Source: Pleurotus ostreatus/Saccharomyces cerevisiae fusant
Taxonomy: Eukaryota > Opisthokonta
Assembly (NCBI GenBank): GCA_024196135.1
Contig: JAMQCK010000198.1
Coordinates: 1-39,914, forward strand
Direction: 5' to 3'
DNA length: 39,914 nucleotides
Part shown: positions 1 through 9,708 of the stretch, piece by piece
Numbering within the stretch: position 1 is the stretch's first letter
Layout: every line of letters begins with the position of its first letter
The notes under the pieces: generated by a model
What the model saw: only the letters and a program-made list of their open reading frames with translations
What the model was told of the DNA's origin: nothing
Database searches by the model: none
Translations under genes and position numbers: made by a program

Positions 1-1329
1 TCTTGAAGGCATGCTTGCTAGAGCTAGTACTGACTTGGAGGCCGTTGTCGCGCACGGGACGGTGATCACTGGCTATAATACGCGTGATTCCAGCAGGAAT
101 TCAGGATTTGGGACCGCGGAAGTAAGGGCAAGCGTAGCCCGCGCGCGAGGATGTGGCGACAGCGAGCGGCACGAGGGAAAAAAGGGCAAAGAAGGCGTGT
201 TGTACTGCAGGTCCGTGAAAGCGTGTTGTTCCACGGCCACGTTCCCGACCTCGAGGCGCGGGAAAATTGGGCTTCCCGTTGCGACTTCCTGGGCGCTCGT
301 CGTCCTCCGTATGTCGAGCTCGGCCTGCGCAGGAGATTACGAAGAAGGAATGGCGGTAGCGGTCTGGCAGTCGTGGTTTTGGATGAGTTGTATATTTCCC
401 GAAGCGGAAATAATGCAGCTCATTGTTGTCACGTGTATTCGTCAGCTTACGCATGTAAAGTTCAACATTGGTTCAACGACGATGCCGTTCACGCATGCCC
501 TGCGTAACCTTGCCTATAGAAAGAGCAATTCTTCATGTGGCTACTCGCAGGAGAAAAAATACATCAGCTGCGATAGTTGAGCGGAGCGCCCTCAGAGCCG
601 CCACTTAGTGCTCGTGCGCCTCAAAATCTTTGACAAGGCTATCGCGACTACACAGCCAGAATGTGTCATTTGGCAGAGTCGGCAGCTTCTTTCGTACGTC
701 CATACCCCCTCCTAGCCAATCAGTGTCATGGCCGTAGCATGAGGGCATACGGAAGACATCGGAAATAAAGAGTACACGTACATCTGTCTTCTCTCAGGAA
801 GAAATGTTTCTCTTTTCTGATACCGAAGGAGGTAATGTAGCACCCGTGCACTTCTCCGTGTGTCATTGCCTGATGTACGGATACGAACGTCAAGCTCGCT
901 GGGAACATCGCATTCCACCAATGGAATGACGAGACGACAGACTCCCGCCAATACGCCCACCCAGGCCTCAACAGCCCGCGCCACCATGGAGGTTCAGGAA
1001 TGCGAATGCAGAGAGAAAGACATGACAGAGTCAGAAGCACCTGAGCAGCGCTAGCACTTGCAAATCAAGCGCTTCGAGGTAGAAGCCAGGTCAGAACACC
1101 CTATCAACCCCAAGGGCGATCTTCCATTCAACGGTATCACTAAGCGCGGCCTTCATATAGCTCGAGGTATTCAAACGCATAAGCGTAGAACAATGGAGGC
1201 GTCGCTTAGTAGGGAGTGGGCTCTGGTGCCATTGCGGGACGGAATCAAGGTCGAATCAGCGTGGGAAACCGCCCATGTCGAACTTTGCTTTGATCCCGCG
1301 CGGGCCGACGCGCCTCGGCTCTTGCCGTC
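1..1329. other. Unassigned stretch upstream of hus1
   Basis: I recognise no gene here. Open frames of about 190 aa (11-580, +) and 117 aa (101-454, -) exist, but their translations are rich in Cys, Arg and Ser, have no domain pattern, and overlap each other on opposite strands. Nothing resembling a tRNA, a terminal repeat or a transposase was seen. The last few hundred bases before 1330 presumably hold the hus1 promoter and 5' UTR. The left edge could contain the end of a gene that lies outside the window. Confidence 0.4.
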
Positions 1330-2528
1330 ATGCGGTTTCGGGCCACCGTCGAGAATGTCAACCTGTTCTTCAGTGAGGGTTTGGTTGGGGCGGTGAAAGT
1401 ATGCTACTGATGCTAGGGGTATCATAGGACTCATTCAATCCGTCGAGAAGCTACAGAAGAAATGCATCATCAGGTTTACGGAGGAGACCATGCACATCAT
1501 CTGCAACCACGACGCGAACGAAGGCGGGATCCAGGTCTGGTCGTACGTATTAATTGTACGCTCTCCATTATTACCCAACACGGCAAGCTCTTGGTTCCTA
1601 CTCGTTACTGACCCCACCCCCAGCCAGATCAAAGTCGACGTCATCTTCACCTCCTACCGCATCCAATCCAACGCCAACAACGAAATCACCATGGCCCTCG
1701 CCTCCGATGCCCTCCTCGCTACCCTGCGCTCCTGCACGACACATGAATCCGACGACATCACCGTCAAGCTCGCGAAGAAGAACGAGCAAGCGGTACTTAG
1801 CTTTGAGATCAGCGGCTTTTCGCGCGTCGGGCAGCGCGTACGGGTCGCGCACGACGTACGCATCGACGTGATGAAGCCGGCGGATGTGGAGAGGCTAGGG
1901 GAGCCGATGTGTCCAGATCCGGATGTAGGTATCTTTCTTGCTCTCGCTGTAAGATGTACAAGGCTAACACGCCGAACACAGGCCAACATCCTGCTACCAC
2001 CACTGCAGAAATTGCGCACCGTTGTCGAGCGCATGCGCATCATGTCCGACGTGCTCGCCATAAGGGCGAATGGCAGCGGCTGCTTACAGCTCGCCATTCA
2101 CACGGACGACGTCAGCGTCGACACCGTTTGGAGGAATTGCACGAATCCGAAAATGCGTACGTTCCCAGCTAGCTGAACTTCACCTTTTCCGCTGACGGAG
2201 ATGCGAAGCTCGCGCGGATGCCTCCTCCCAGGACGACGCGGGCGAGCGCGACCCAGAGCAGTACCATTCCGTCTTCGTCAACATCCGCAGCTTCATCAAA
2301 TTCTTGAACGCGCACGTTGTCTCGAGCACGACCATGGCTTGTGAGTGCGATATATGCGTCTTCCTTTCCTTTCATATGTGCCCTTGGGGCTATCTCTGAC
2401 ACTTGCGATATTTAGGTATCTGCCAAAACCATTGCATGATCCTCTACGTCTACATCGGCGATGTCGCGACTACGGGAGGTGTCTTGACGTTCTATATCCC
2501 GGCTATCATCGACGACGAGGACGGCTAA
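1330..2528 (+). CDS. hus1: Hus1, subunit of the 9-1-1 DNA damage checkpoint clamp
   Basis: Hus1 forms the PCNA-like Rad9-Rad1-Hus1 ring that is loaded at damaged DNA and activates the ATR-family checkpoint kinase in the nucleus. Six exons can be joined: 1330-1378, 1428-1542, 1624-1924, 1982-2156, 2209-2340 and 2416-2528. They total 885 nt and encode 294 aa, close to the usual 280-300 aa of the family. The protein starts MRFRATVENVNLFFSE. It then shows family hallmarks: a KLQKKCIIRFT block, a region around NNEITMALASDALL, PDPD followed by a leucine-rich strand, VFVNIRSFIKFL, and the terminal strand VLTFYIPAI. Intron 4 needs the acceptor at 2208, because the acceptor eight bases earlier breaks the frame. 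The first intron has an unusual GTTTGG donor. The ATG at 1330 fits the family's invariant MRF start. The identification is from family pattern, not from a database search. Confidence 0.93.
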
Positions 2529-2877
2529 CTCGTCTGGGTCCCCTTCGCTGCGCTATGGGAGCTCTGGCGATATTCATTGCTCGTGTACCTCTGTCCTCTA
2601 TCTCGCTGTGCTTACTGCTGTCGTCTGCTGCCATCAATCGACTCGTTTCTCATTCCGATGTATATGTCCGTCGGCGGCTTTTTTGGCGCTTATTCTGGTG
2701 AATGCGTACTTCCCTGGCGCTTATCGTCCTTCTCGAGAAGATATCGAGCATACCGAAACATCGGATCCCAGTGAAAGAGTCACCTCCGCTCCTTCTAGTG
2801 ACTTGCTGTTCCTAGTATCCTCGAGTACCACGATATAAAGAGAGGGAGGATAGGCAGACGCTTTCCACTTGTCCACA
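2529..2877. other. Intergenic spacer between hus1 and the first zinc-finger gene
   Basis: This spacer of about 350 bases should hold the hus1 3' UTR and the promoter of the next gene. A TATAAAG motif lies at 2834-2840. The open frames here (for example 2345-2701) mostly read through the last hus1 exon in the wrong frame and are not credible proteins. Confidence 0.6.
2834..2840 (+). promoter_or_regulatory. TATA-like box before zinc-finger gene 1
   Basis: The sequence TATAAAG sits 38 nt before the ATG at 2878. This would give a very short leader, but it is the only clear TATA match in the spacer. Its role is inferred from position and sequence only. Confidence 0.45.
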
Positions 2878-3621
2878 ATGTCAAGCCTACTCCCCGAGTG
2901 TGCCGAGTGCAAAGTATTCTTCTGCTCTCGCGAGGAGCTATACGAGCACAACGTCAGCTTCAAGCACTTTCTGTGTGGCATTTGCCTGTCCGCGCAGATC
3001 AGCGAGCGTGCGCTCGATCAGGCCCGCCTCCATAGTTGTCGCTGTGGGTCCTCCTTGCTCACCTGCTCCCAGCACAAGGCATCGCGCGTCCATGAACCCC
3101 GCAAGTGGAAGTGTCCGCTGTGCAACAACCGAAAATTCAAGACTCCCTCCGCTCTCACCCAGCACCTCGAATCCGGCTTCCACCCAGCCGTGACGCGCTT
3201 CCACCTTGTCGCCGCCGCGCAGGCCCTCCCCACCGCCGCGCAGGTAGCCATCCGCCCAACACCCGGCATCTACGCCGCCCCATCGCCCATGAAGCTCGTC
3301 GAAGCATCCGCCAAGCCGAGCAGCTGGACCGGCAGCGCGTTCCAGTGCGAGAAGTGTCCAAAGGCCTTTCACACGCTGCTCGCGCTCGACCACCACCTCG
3401 CGTCGGCGGCGCACGACGAGGCGGAACTGCGCTGCCCGGCGTGTGCGGCGGAGTTCGCGCTCACGTCGGCCTTGGTGCATCATCTGGAGAGCGGGTCGTG
3501 CGGCCTGGCGAGTTACGAGCGCATTCAGACGGAGGCGAATGCTATTATCGGAGCTGTGACGCGCTTGCTGAAGGATGGCGAGGTGCCGGAAGGTGTGATA
3601 GGCAGGTTGCTGGAGGCATGA
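2878..3621 (+). CDS. C2H2 zinc-finger protein 1 of a tandem pair
   Basis: This is a 247-aa putative nucleic-acid-binding protein if read without splicing. It has C2H2-type fingers spaced C-x2-C-x12-H-x5-H: finger 1 at residues 8-30 (C8, C11, H24, H30), one centred on CPLCNNRKFKT, and one on CEKCPKAFHT. A last C2HC-like finger starts CPACAAEFAL. A CGIC pair follows finger 1. The C-terminal half aligns closely with the gene at 4048-4769; both share motifs such as FKTPSALTQHLESG, SSWTG and EFALTSALV. The partner has an intron where this gene has a stop-free 51-nt stretch (3022-3072) beginning GC and ending AG. That stretch may be an exonised intron or a weak GC-AG intron; removing it gives 230 aa. 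I see no effector domain, so a DNA-binding or transcription role is only inferred. Confidence 0.8.
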   Translation: MSSLLPECAECKVFFCSREELYEHNVSFKHFLCGICLSAQISERALDQARLHSCRCGSSLLTCSQHKASRVHEPRKWKCPLCNNRKFKTPSALTQHLESGFHPAVTRFHLVAAAQALPTAAQVAIRPTPGIYAAPSPMKLVEASAKPSSWTGSAFQCEKCPKAFHTLLALDHHLASAAHDEAELRCPACAAEFALTSALVHHLESGSCGLASYERIQTEANAIIGAVTRLLKDGEVPEGVIGRLLEA

Positions 3622-4047
3622 TGGCGTACGCACAAGTCCATGGGCCCACATGTTCGCTGCGGCCCACCGTCCGGAGTGGTTGAGGGTAAATACCCTCCGA
3701 TTCTCATTGACCATGAAGATGGCTGAAGCGTCTCCATTGTACTTCTCGCTGTCTCCTCTTGTGCTTTGAGCTGGACAATATGTATTTCCCTTTCTTCTGT
3801 TGGACTCTTACTATCACGTTCATCCAACTCGCCTATTCGACGGTGATAAAGGGCGCCCACTGTGTAAGTCGTCTGACCCAGCTCTCGAGAACCTGACCCT
3901 AATAGAAGACTAGACGTGCGAAATCTACCATAGGTCATGCTCGTCATGACCCTACGACTGCGCCGTTAATGCATATAACGGCATGGCTTGTCCCCTTCGC
4001 GAACGACTGCCTTTCCCCCATCGTACCTGGAAGCGACTCTGGCAGCC
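3622..4047. other. Spacer between the two zinc-finger paralogues
   Basis: This roughly 425-base spacer holds the 3' end of the first zinc-finger gene and the promoter of the second. No further gene, RNA or repeat was recognised. Confidence 0.6.
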
Positions 4048-4769
4048 ATGGCCTTCCAATGCGAGGAATGTCCTCAGCAATGCGCCACCAAGGAGAAGCT
4101 ACGGCAACATAACATCCAGAGGCATCACTACTACTGCGCTTCTTGCAAGCTTTCCTTGGGAGATAAGCATGGGCTTCAGCAGGTACGCTTTCATCCATTA
4201 CTGCCAATTATTTATCCTGGATTCAACTTCTTATCCAGCATCACGCCTCCCTAGTACACGAGCCCCGTCAGTGGGCCTGCCCGCTGTGCTCTACCAAAAA
4301 GAAGAAGCGGGGGAAGGGAAAATTCAAGACCCCATCTGCCCTCACCCAGCACCTCGAGTCCGGCATCCACGCCGGCGTCACTCGCTACCACATCATCGCC
4401 GCCACCCAAGCCCTCCAAACCCCCGCCCCCGTCGCCCACCACGCCACCCCCGGCACCTACACCCCCCCCGCGCCCATGAAGGTCATCGGCGGCGTCGCCA
4501 CGAAGGCCAGCAGCTGGACCGGCACCGCCTTCCAGTGCGACAAGTGCGAGAAGGCGTTCCGCACGCTGAGCGCGCTGAACCAGCACCTCGCGAGCGCGGT
4601 GCACGACGAGCTGGAGATGATCTGCCCGGGGTGCACGACGGAGTTCGCGCTGACGAGCGCGTTGGTAAGGCATTTGGAGAGCGGGGTTTGTGGCACGGCG
4701 TCGTATGCGAGTGTGCAGGCGAATGCGCGGGCGCTGATTGATACGGTGTCGGGCTTGCTGAAGGGTTGA
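4048..4769 (+). CDS. C2H2 zinc-finger protein 2 of a tandem pair
   Basis: Two exons, 4048-4182 and 4239-4769, join in phase 0 to give 221 aa. The 56-nt intron has a GTACGC donor. The start ATG begins MAFQCEECPQQCATKEKL, placing the first C2H2 finger almost at the N-terminus; a longer reading from 3988 would start on TTG and is not needed. Later fingers are CPLCSTKKKKRGKGKFKTPS, with a basic insertion, CDKCEKAFRTLSAL, and a C2HC-like CPGCTTEFALTSAL. Overall architecture, a Pro/Ala-rich linker and the SSWTG block match the neighbour at 2878-3621, so the two arose by tandem duplication. The likely role is sequence-specific nucleic-acid binding in the nucleus. Target and pathway cannot be told from the sequence. 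Confidence 0.87.
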
Positions 4770-4986
4770 GGTGGACAGTAGCATCTGGACGTGATATTCA
4801 TGCAACAATGTGTAATGATAATGTAGGATAATCTGCAGGCAGGGAGCAGTACATCATCGAAACGTAGGACCACCGATGACGGACCTCGACAAGGACAAGA
4901 GGATACAACATACATATTCCCTAATGTTCGTAGCACAAGAAGATGACCGTGCGCGGAGCGCTCACGCAGCATACTCGCCGGAGTGC

Positions 4987-5690
4987 TTACGCCACGAGCG
5001 AGCCCCTGTAGCCGTCCCCGCGACGAGCAGCCAGGATGCCCCGGATGAGGACGACAACGGTCGTGAAGGTGACCAGGATCCTGCATTCTTTGAGCAAGAC
5101 GCGCGTGGTATGAAATGGAGACATACCACATAATCCAGCAGAAAGCCTCAAGGGCGTTCAACTGTCCACAGTAGACGAATAGCCTCTGCGTGTCGCAGTT
5201 CAGCCCGCCGCCCAGCATCTCCGTAACCGCCGCAGCCGCAGCGGTCCACATAATCCAGGTAAACGCGAGGCTATGAGACGATTAGCAGGTGCATCCGGAA
5301 GAGGCGACGCGTCACGCACAATACAATATGCGAGAATACGCTGACGAAGATCGACGTAGACATCGTGAAGAACAGTACGCCATAGAGGATGGAGAAGACG
5401 ACGGTCCAGCAGGAACAGAAGAGCACGAAGCGGACGCGATCGCGTTCGCTGACGTTGCGGTAGTTATGGTACAAGTTGAAGCGGGATACAAGCCACGCGG
5501 AGATGGCGAGCTAGCGGATGGGCATTAGGCAGAGATGCAGGGGAGGAAGTATGGCAGATGCGCACCGTGATGATGCCGAAGAGCGTCAACAACCCGAAGG
5601 TGACTACAGACACGGTCAAAAACTCGCGTTTCTGTAAAGGACGTAACACGCACTGGGATGCCCTCTGCGGATATGATCGTCGATGGCCAT
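4987..5690 (-). CDS. MARVEL-like four-helix membrane protein
   Basis: Five exons on the minus strand, 5690-5654, 5603-5566, 5510-5320, 5270-5127 and 5080-4987, give 504 nt and 167 aa. Translation starts MAIDDHIRRGHPI. Four hydrophobic segments lie near residues 13-35, 54-78, 79-103 and 130-152, as in small MARVEL-domain proteins of mushrooms. The GGGLNC and YCGQLNALEAF motifs before the last helix and a basic tail ending RRGDGYRGSLVA also fit that family. Such proteins sit in membranes, and relatives act at membrane microdomains, but no specific function can be assigned. All four introns are 46-55 nt with GTRYGY-type donors (three GTGCGY, one GTATGT), and every junction keeps frame. The family call is from memory of the pattern; a related four-helix family is possible. 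Confidence 0.85.
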
Positions 5691-6192
5691 GATTGCAGGA
5701 TGGGGAACTCGTCAAAGTCGTGCGTCGCGTACTATTCGTTGATGCGTTCGTCCTGCTCGAGTTCGTCAACAACCCGCCAAAGCGGACGCGTCAAAGGCAG
5801 CCGCTTACGAGTTTCGCTGTACTCGTCTGAGATGGGGGTCGGGAGCAAGGAGCAGCTAGACCAGCCGCGTTTATAGGCGGCGCTATAGGAGCAGAAACAC
5901 GCCACCCGGAAGAAAAACGCGAAGACGTCATGCACGGGGAACGCGGCACGTGCCGATCGACGCCGGATCGCCGATGCGGCTGTGCCCATCGAGACCGCGT
6001 CGGTCAGCGCCAACCTCAAATCGGCGGGCATGTCGTGCGCTTGGAAAGAACATGTATGGCCCCATACACCACGTTTGTCATAGCCCAACCAATATATATG
6101 CTCTAGAAATGTCAAGGTAAATAGGTATAGTACAGTGGTATCCGATAGTAGGTCCTATTGAGCGGTACAGATGGAGGGAAGGAAGGGAAGGC
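5691..6192. other. Upstream region of the MARVEL-like gene and 3' flank of the LysM gene
   Basis: This roughly 500-base region lies between two minus-strand genes. A 127-codon minus-strand open frame (6115-5732) runs through it, but it shows no domain pattern and overlaps the likely promoter. A TATAAA on the minus strand at 5875-5870 is a candidate TATA box for the MARVEL-like gene. Confidence 0.55.
5870..5875 (-). promoter_or_regulatory. TATA-like box upstream of the MARVEL-like gene
   Basis: TATAAA reads on the minus strand, 180 nt upstream of the ATG at 5690. This would place transcription start near 5840 and leave a leader of about 150 nt. Supported only by sequence and position. Confidence 0.4.
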
Positions 6193-7065
6193 TCAGGCAG
6201 AGGGAGAAGATGAGTCCTGCGTCTGCGGTAGGCATACAGCAGAGCCAGGATACAGCTTGTCGCATTTGACCTTCGGATTCAGCTCGAAGAACTTGTCCAG
6301 TGGTATGCCGTGCGCGATGGAGATCTGGTAGCAGCTGTCGCCGGGCTCGACGATGTATTCCCTCTGGCCGTTAGGGCATGAAGGAGTCTCGTGGATATTG
6401 GGGGAGAGGATGAATTTCCAAATGAAGAGAAGGAAGACGGCGATGATGAGGAAGAAGGGGAATAAGCTGCGATACGCGTCGGTGTTCACGCCGCGTCCTC
6501 GGATTACGGGTTCGTTCTACGAGACCAGTCAACGCGAGGGTGCGGGATGAGTGCTATACACGCACGACGTCTGTCGCAAGCTGGGAGTACCCGTCAGAAC
6601 GGCTTGGGAGACCTTGCTCGACGTCCTCATCTTCATCGGGGACCCCTTGACTTCCTTCCGACACTTAGCAAGGACTCAGCGTCTCTCCCTCACACAAGTA
6701 ATGGTCAACTCACCCCGCGTCATCTCCCCATACTCCACGCCCTCTGGTCCCTGCCAGATCGACCCGTCGCTGTCTCGGAACGTATACCTCTGCGTGTCCG
6801 CATCGTAGCCTATCCTCGTCATGCCCTCCGGCAGACGGTGTGAGTCCTATATCGCACAGGATTACACTTCAGCATCTCTAATAAACACGGGGAAACTGAC
6901 TTCGTCGTACTGCGACCAGCGAGCCATGGTGAATGTCGGGAGCGAAGCGTAGTTGCGCCACGTGCGGCGCAGCTGGGACCCCGGGCGACGGGCCGCGGAC
7001 CGGTTGTGGGGGTTCGGGGCTTGCCGCTGACCATTGTTCTTGTCTGGGTTGTCTTCCACCGTCAT
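6193..7065 (-). CDS. Membrane-anchored LysM-domain protein
   Basis: Four exons, 7065-6901, 6846-6714, 6663-6566 and 6516-6193, join to 720 nt and 239 aa. The N-terminal half carries GMTRIGYDADTQRYTFRDSDG, a block I recall from fungal LysM proteins, then an acidic stretch and SDGYSQLATD. One transmembrane helix lies at residues about 150-168 (FPFFLIIAVFLLFIWK), and a single LysM domain at about 185-229 (EYIVEPGDSCYQI to PGSAVCLP). LysM modules bind GlcNAc polymers such as chitin. There is no N-terminal signal peptide, so this looks like a single-pass protein with its LysM outside or in the lumen. It is divergent from F-box gene 1, with 354 bp between the ATGs. The third intron donor at 6565 was chosen because it restores phase 0 and keeps the conserved LATD motif. 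Confidence 0.85.
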
Positions 7066-7419
7066 CTTGAGAATGGTTGCGTTGGTCACGGCTTCGCGAA
7101 CCGATGGTCTCTACGGTTCTTGCTTTCGATGCTCACGAATGTGCGAAGAATTGGAGGGAGAGTCCCCATTTTGGCGCGCTATTAACCTCTTCTTGGTCGA
7201 ATTTTCCATCTGCGGCCTCAATGATACCCTTGTATCCAACGTGCCCTTGAAGTTATAAGGCAGCCCGCCACTAACGAGCATAACAACTGTTTCACTCCTT
7301 ACATCTTTTCTCTCGGTTTCCTCAGCGCGTTGAACGCCTTCTCTCTATCGTTATCTGCAGGTCAGTGCACCGACACCGACGCCTTCTTATAACTGATCAG
7401 CCAGTCGCAATAGGATAAC
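7066..7419. promoter_or_regulatory. Divergent promoter region, LysM gene and F-box gene 1
   Basis: The 354 bases between the two start codons must carry promoter elements for both directions. A TATAAC lies at 7388-7393, only 27 nt before the F-box ATG, so it may not be the functional TATA element. No gene was seen inside the spacer. Confidence 0.5.
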
Positions 7420-8962
7420 ATGCCGAAGCTCACTCAACAGAAGTCGATTTACCGTGCTGCGCAGGACCCGCACGCAGGTGAGTGCTCGAGAGATGCTGAA
7501 CTCTTCACCTGCTCATCGTTTTGCGGTAGGCCGTCGGGTCCCCGTGCGTCGTGGCGCAATCTTTCAGCGAGTCCCGCTTTCGCAAGCTTTGGCGCAGGAC
7601 GCTGAGCCAGGTAGGCATTGCCGTCTGCTTTGGACTTGCTCCACGCTCATCCATCCTCAGTGTCTGCGCGTGCATCGCCCGTGCAAAGGAACCGGACAGA
7701 ATCGCAAGGTAAACATCGGGAAAATCGCACTGAAAGCCCACTGACTATCCCCCACAGATTACGAATACACGCCGTCAACATGCCACATTGCGCAATTACC
7801 CCCCGAGCTACTCTCCGCGATCTTCATGATGTGCGGCGACTTGAAGTCCTTGATGGGATTCTATCGGAACGATGTCGCCGATCACGCCTTCACTCAGGAG
7901 AGGGGACTGTCCTACGCCAGGTCTGCGATCTCCCTCGGGCACGTTTGCCAGATGTGGTATGCTGTCACCCGAGGAGATCCTCGCCTGTGGACCCTCGTCG
8001 ACATCGCCGCGCCCAAGAAGAGCGACCTGCTCGTGCTCGACTTTTGCCTACAACACTCCGCATCGCTCCCTCTATCCCTCGAGCTCGACTTGTTCGACCG
8101 TCCAAACGGTCTCATGCGCAAGAAACTTGACACGGAAGGTGTCCTCGTACCCTTGATGCATATCGTGGCGATGAACGCGCGTCGCTGGGAGAGCATCTCA
8201 ATGATCATTGCGACTGAGCATGCTTTGGTTGCTCCCTTGCTCAGCGTTTTCCCAGGAGGCTTTTCCTCGCTTCGCCGCGTGTCAGTCGAGGCTTATCCCG
8301 TAGGGACCTTCTTGGGCGACCCCATCGTGATGCTGCACGAGCTGTTCTACGCGTCGCCTCACTTGCAGGCGATCAACTGGTGGACGAATCCTTCCGTGCT
8401 GGCCGCTAGCCAGTGCCGTATGGAGAACCTGACGCACGTTGGCGTCCACTTGGAACACAATGCGGCAGAGGTTCTCTCCGTCCTCGGGCGCTGCACGCGG
8501 CTGCAGGTCTTGCGAGCCTGGTTCGACAACGTCAGCGGCACTTCCCCTCGCCTCCGCTCGCGCAAGATCGTGCATGCGCCTCATCTGCACACCCTCATGC
8601 TAGGATCTGAGAAATACGACTTCGGATGGATGTACGACCACCTAGAGCTTCCTGAACTGAGGCGGCTCGACGTCACGCCTCTGACCTTCCATGGGAAGGC
8701 CATTGAGCGCATGCTGACTCGCTCGGGCGCCCAGCTGCAGATGCTCAACTGGGCGCTCCCAAAGATCGGGCATCTGGAGGATACCGTGGCGCTTCTTCAC
8801 AGCCAGCCGTTGAAGTCGCTGCGTGTTTTGCGATACCTGGCGAATTGGAACCACCGGGATGAGGAGGCGTTCAAGGCGGTGGCGCAGATCGTTCCATCGC
8901 ATGTAAGAGTGTATACAGAGTATTACTACGAGGCAGAGGCTGCCTTTAGACAACTACAATAG
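7420..8962 (+). CDS. F-box protein 1 (LPxELL family)
   Basis: Four exons, 7420-7477, 7530-7610, 7661-7708 and 7758-8962, give 463 aa. F-box proteins recruit substrates to SCF (Skp1-Cullin-F-box) ubiquitin ligases. The F-box begins near residue 70 with IAQLPPELLSAIFMMCG and continues through LGHVCQMWYAVTRGDPRLWTLVDI, the usual spacing. The remaining 340 or so residues contain regularly spaced Leu-rich segments (for example LTHVGVH, LHTLMLGS, LPELRRLDV), suggesting an irregular leucine-rich-repeat substrate domain. The N-terminal three exons are short, and all three junctions fall in phase 1. It is the most diverged of four paralogues in this window. The SCF role is inferred from the family, and the substrate is unknown. 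Confidence 0.88.
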
Positions 8963-9708
8963 GTGTATCATAGTTCCCGCAGTGCAATTGTAGCATAGTA
9001 CAATTGTCCCATGCGAGGCTGCCCTTCACCAAGTCCCACGTGTGGCGCATTGACATGTCACCGGAATCATTTGTTCGGCATTTGCCGTTCTTCTCTTTTC
9101 GACCGCCATCTTGAAGTCGTTGCTTGACTCTGTTCACTCTTTCTGCGGTCTCAAACTCAGGAAATTTTCGCGATCAGACCATCCTACGGCGCATCTAAGC
9201 TGACGCTACCTCCCTTTTCTCTGCCGGACCGCTGGACTCAATTTATTTCTCCCCCGTCCTTCCCGAGTCGAGGCGCCCACATTCCGTGGGATTGCGGCCA
9301 CCCGATATGTAGGTCAACAATACCGGGTCGCATGGCATCCACTGACTGGTAGGCTCGAATGAAGGACAATGCACGCATGACCGGACCTGCAGGCAGGCCA
9401 ACACAGCTTTCTTCGCCGGTAGGCAAGAATAAGCCTTCACCGCTGTTGTCTTCCTTGGAGGCCGTATAACAATCGAGCTGACCCTTATTGTGCATGCCGC
9501 TATTGTCTGACGGGTCTCTCACGCGGTCTGCGTTGGGCTTATAAGCGATGGAAAGTAACGAGTGAGTACCATCAACGAGCATACTACATCACGACAGAGC
9601 TGCGCTCTACGTCTTGACGCCTCTCACGTACTCGATACACCACGCCTACGACGCCCTCAGCGATCAGGACTCCTTCGACCCTTCACCTCCGTTGTCGAGG
9701 TCATCATC
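8963..9708. other. Spacer with the 5' part of duplicated cassette copy A
   Basis: From about 9060 onward this region resembles 13830-14442. Shared blocks include GAGGCGCCCACATT near 9270 and 14007, a block around CTTATTGTGCATGCCGC, and CTTATAAGCGATGGAAAG just before both genes. No convincing gene is present. An open frame entering the next gene from GTG at 9562 has no ATG before 9709, and the equivalent stretch upstream of copy B is in another frame, so it is treated as 5' UTR. Confidence 0.65.
9540..9545 (+). promoter_or_regulatory. Conserved TATA-like box, cassette copy A
   Basis: TATAAG lies within a block that is almost identical to 14265-14290 in copy B, at the same distance (roughly 165-170 nt) from the proposed start codon. 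Conservation between the copies supports a promoter role but may also reflect recent duplication. Confidence 0.5.

Noticed and set aside
11..580. 189-codon plus-strand open frame at the left edge
   Set aside because: No recognisable motif, cysteine- and arginine-rich, and overlapped by a similar-sized frame on the other strand.
5732..6115. Minus-strand open frame upstream of the MARVEL-like gene
   Set aside because: It starts with a plausible ATG, but the translation lacks a family pattern and runs through a TATAAA; more likely promoter and leader.
6566..6600. LysM gene exon 3 ending at GTACTC (6590) with a long intron to 6471
   Set aside because: It gives a 120-nt intron with a distant branch point and drops the NTDAYR segment; the donor at 6565 with acceptor at 6517 restores phase 0 and the SDGYSQLATD motif.
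9562..9708. N-terminal extension of the unknown copy A protein from GTG
   Set aside because: No ATG in frame. The nearly identical upstream DNA in copy B is in a different frame relative to the gene. The ATG at 9709 with a conserved intron after codon 4 explains both copies better.
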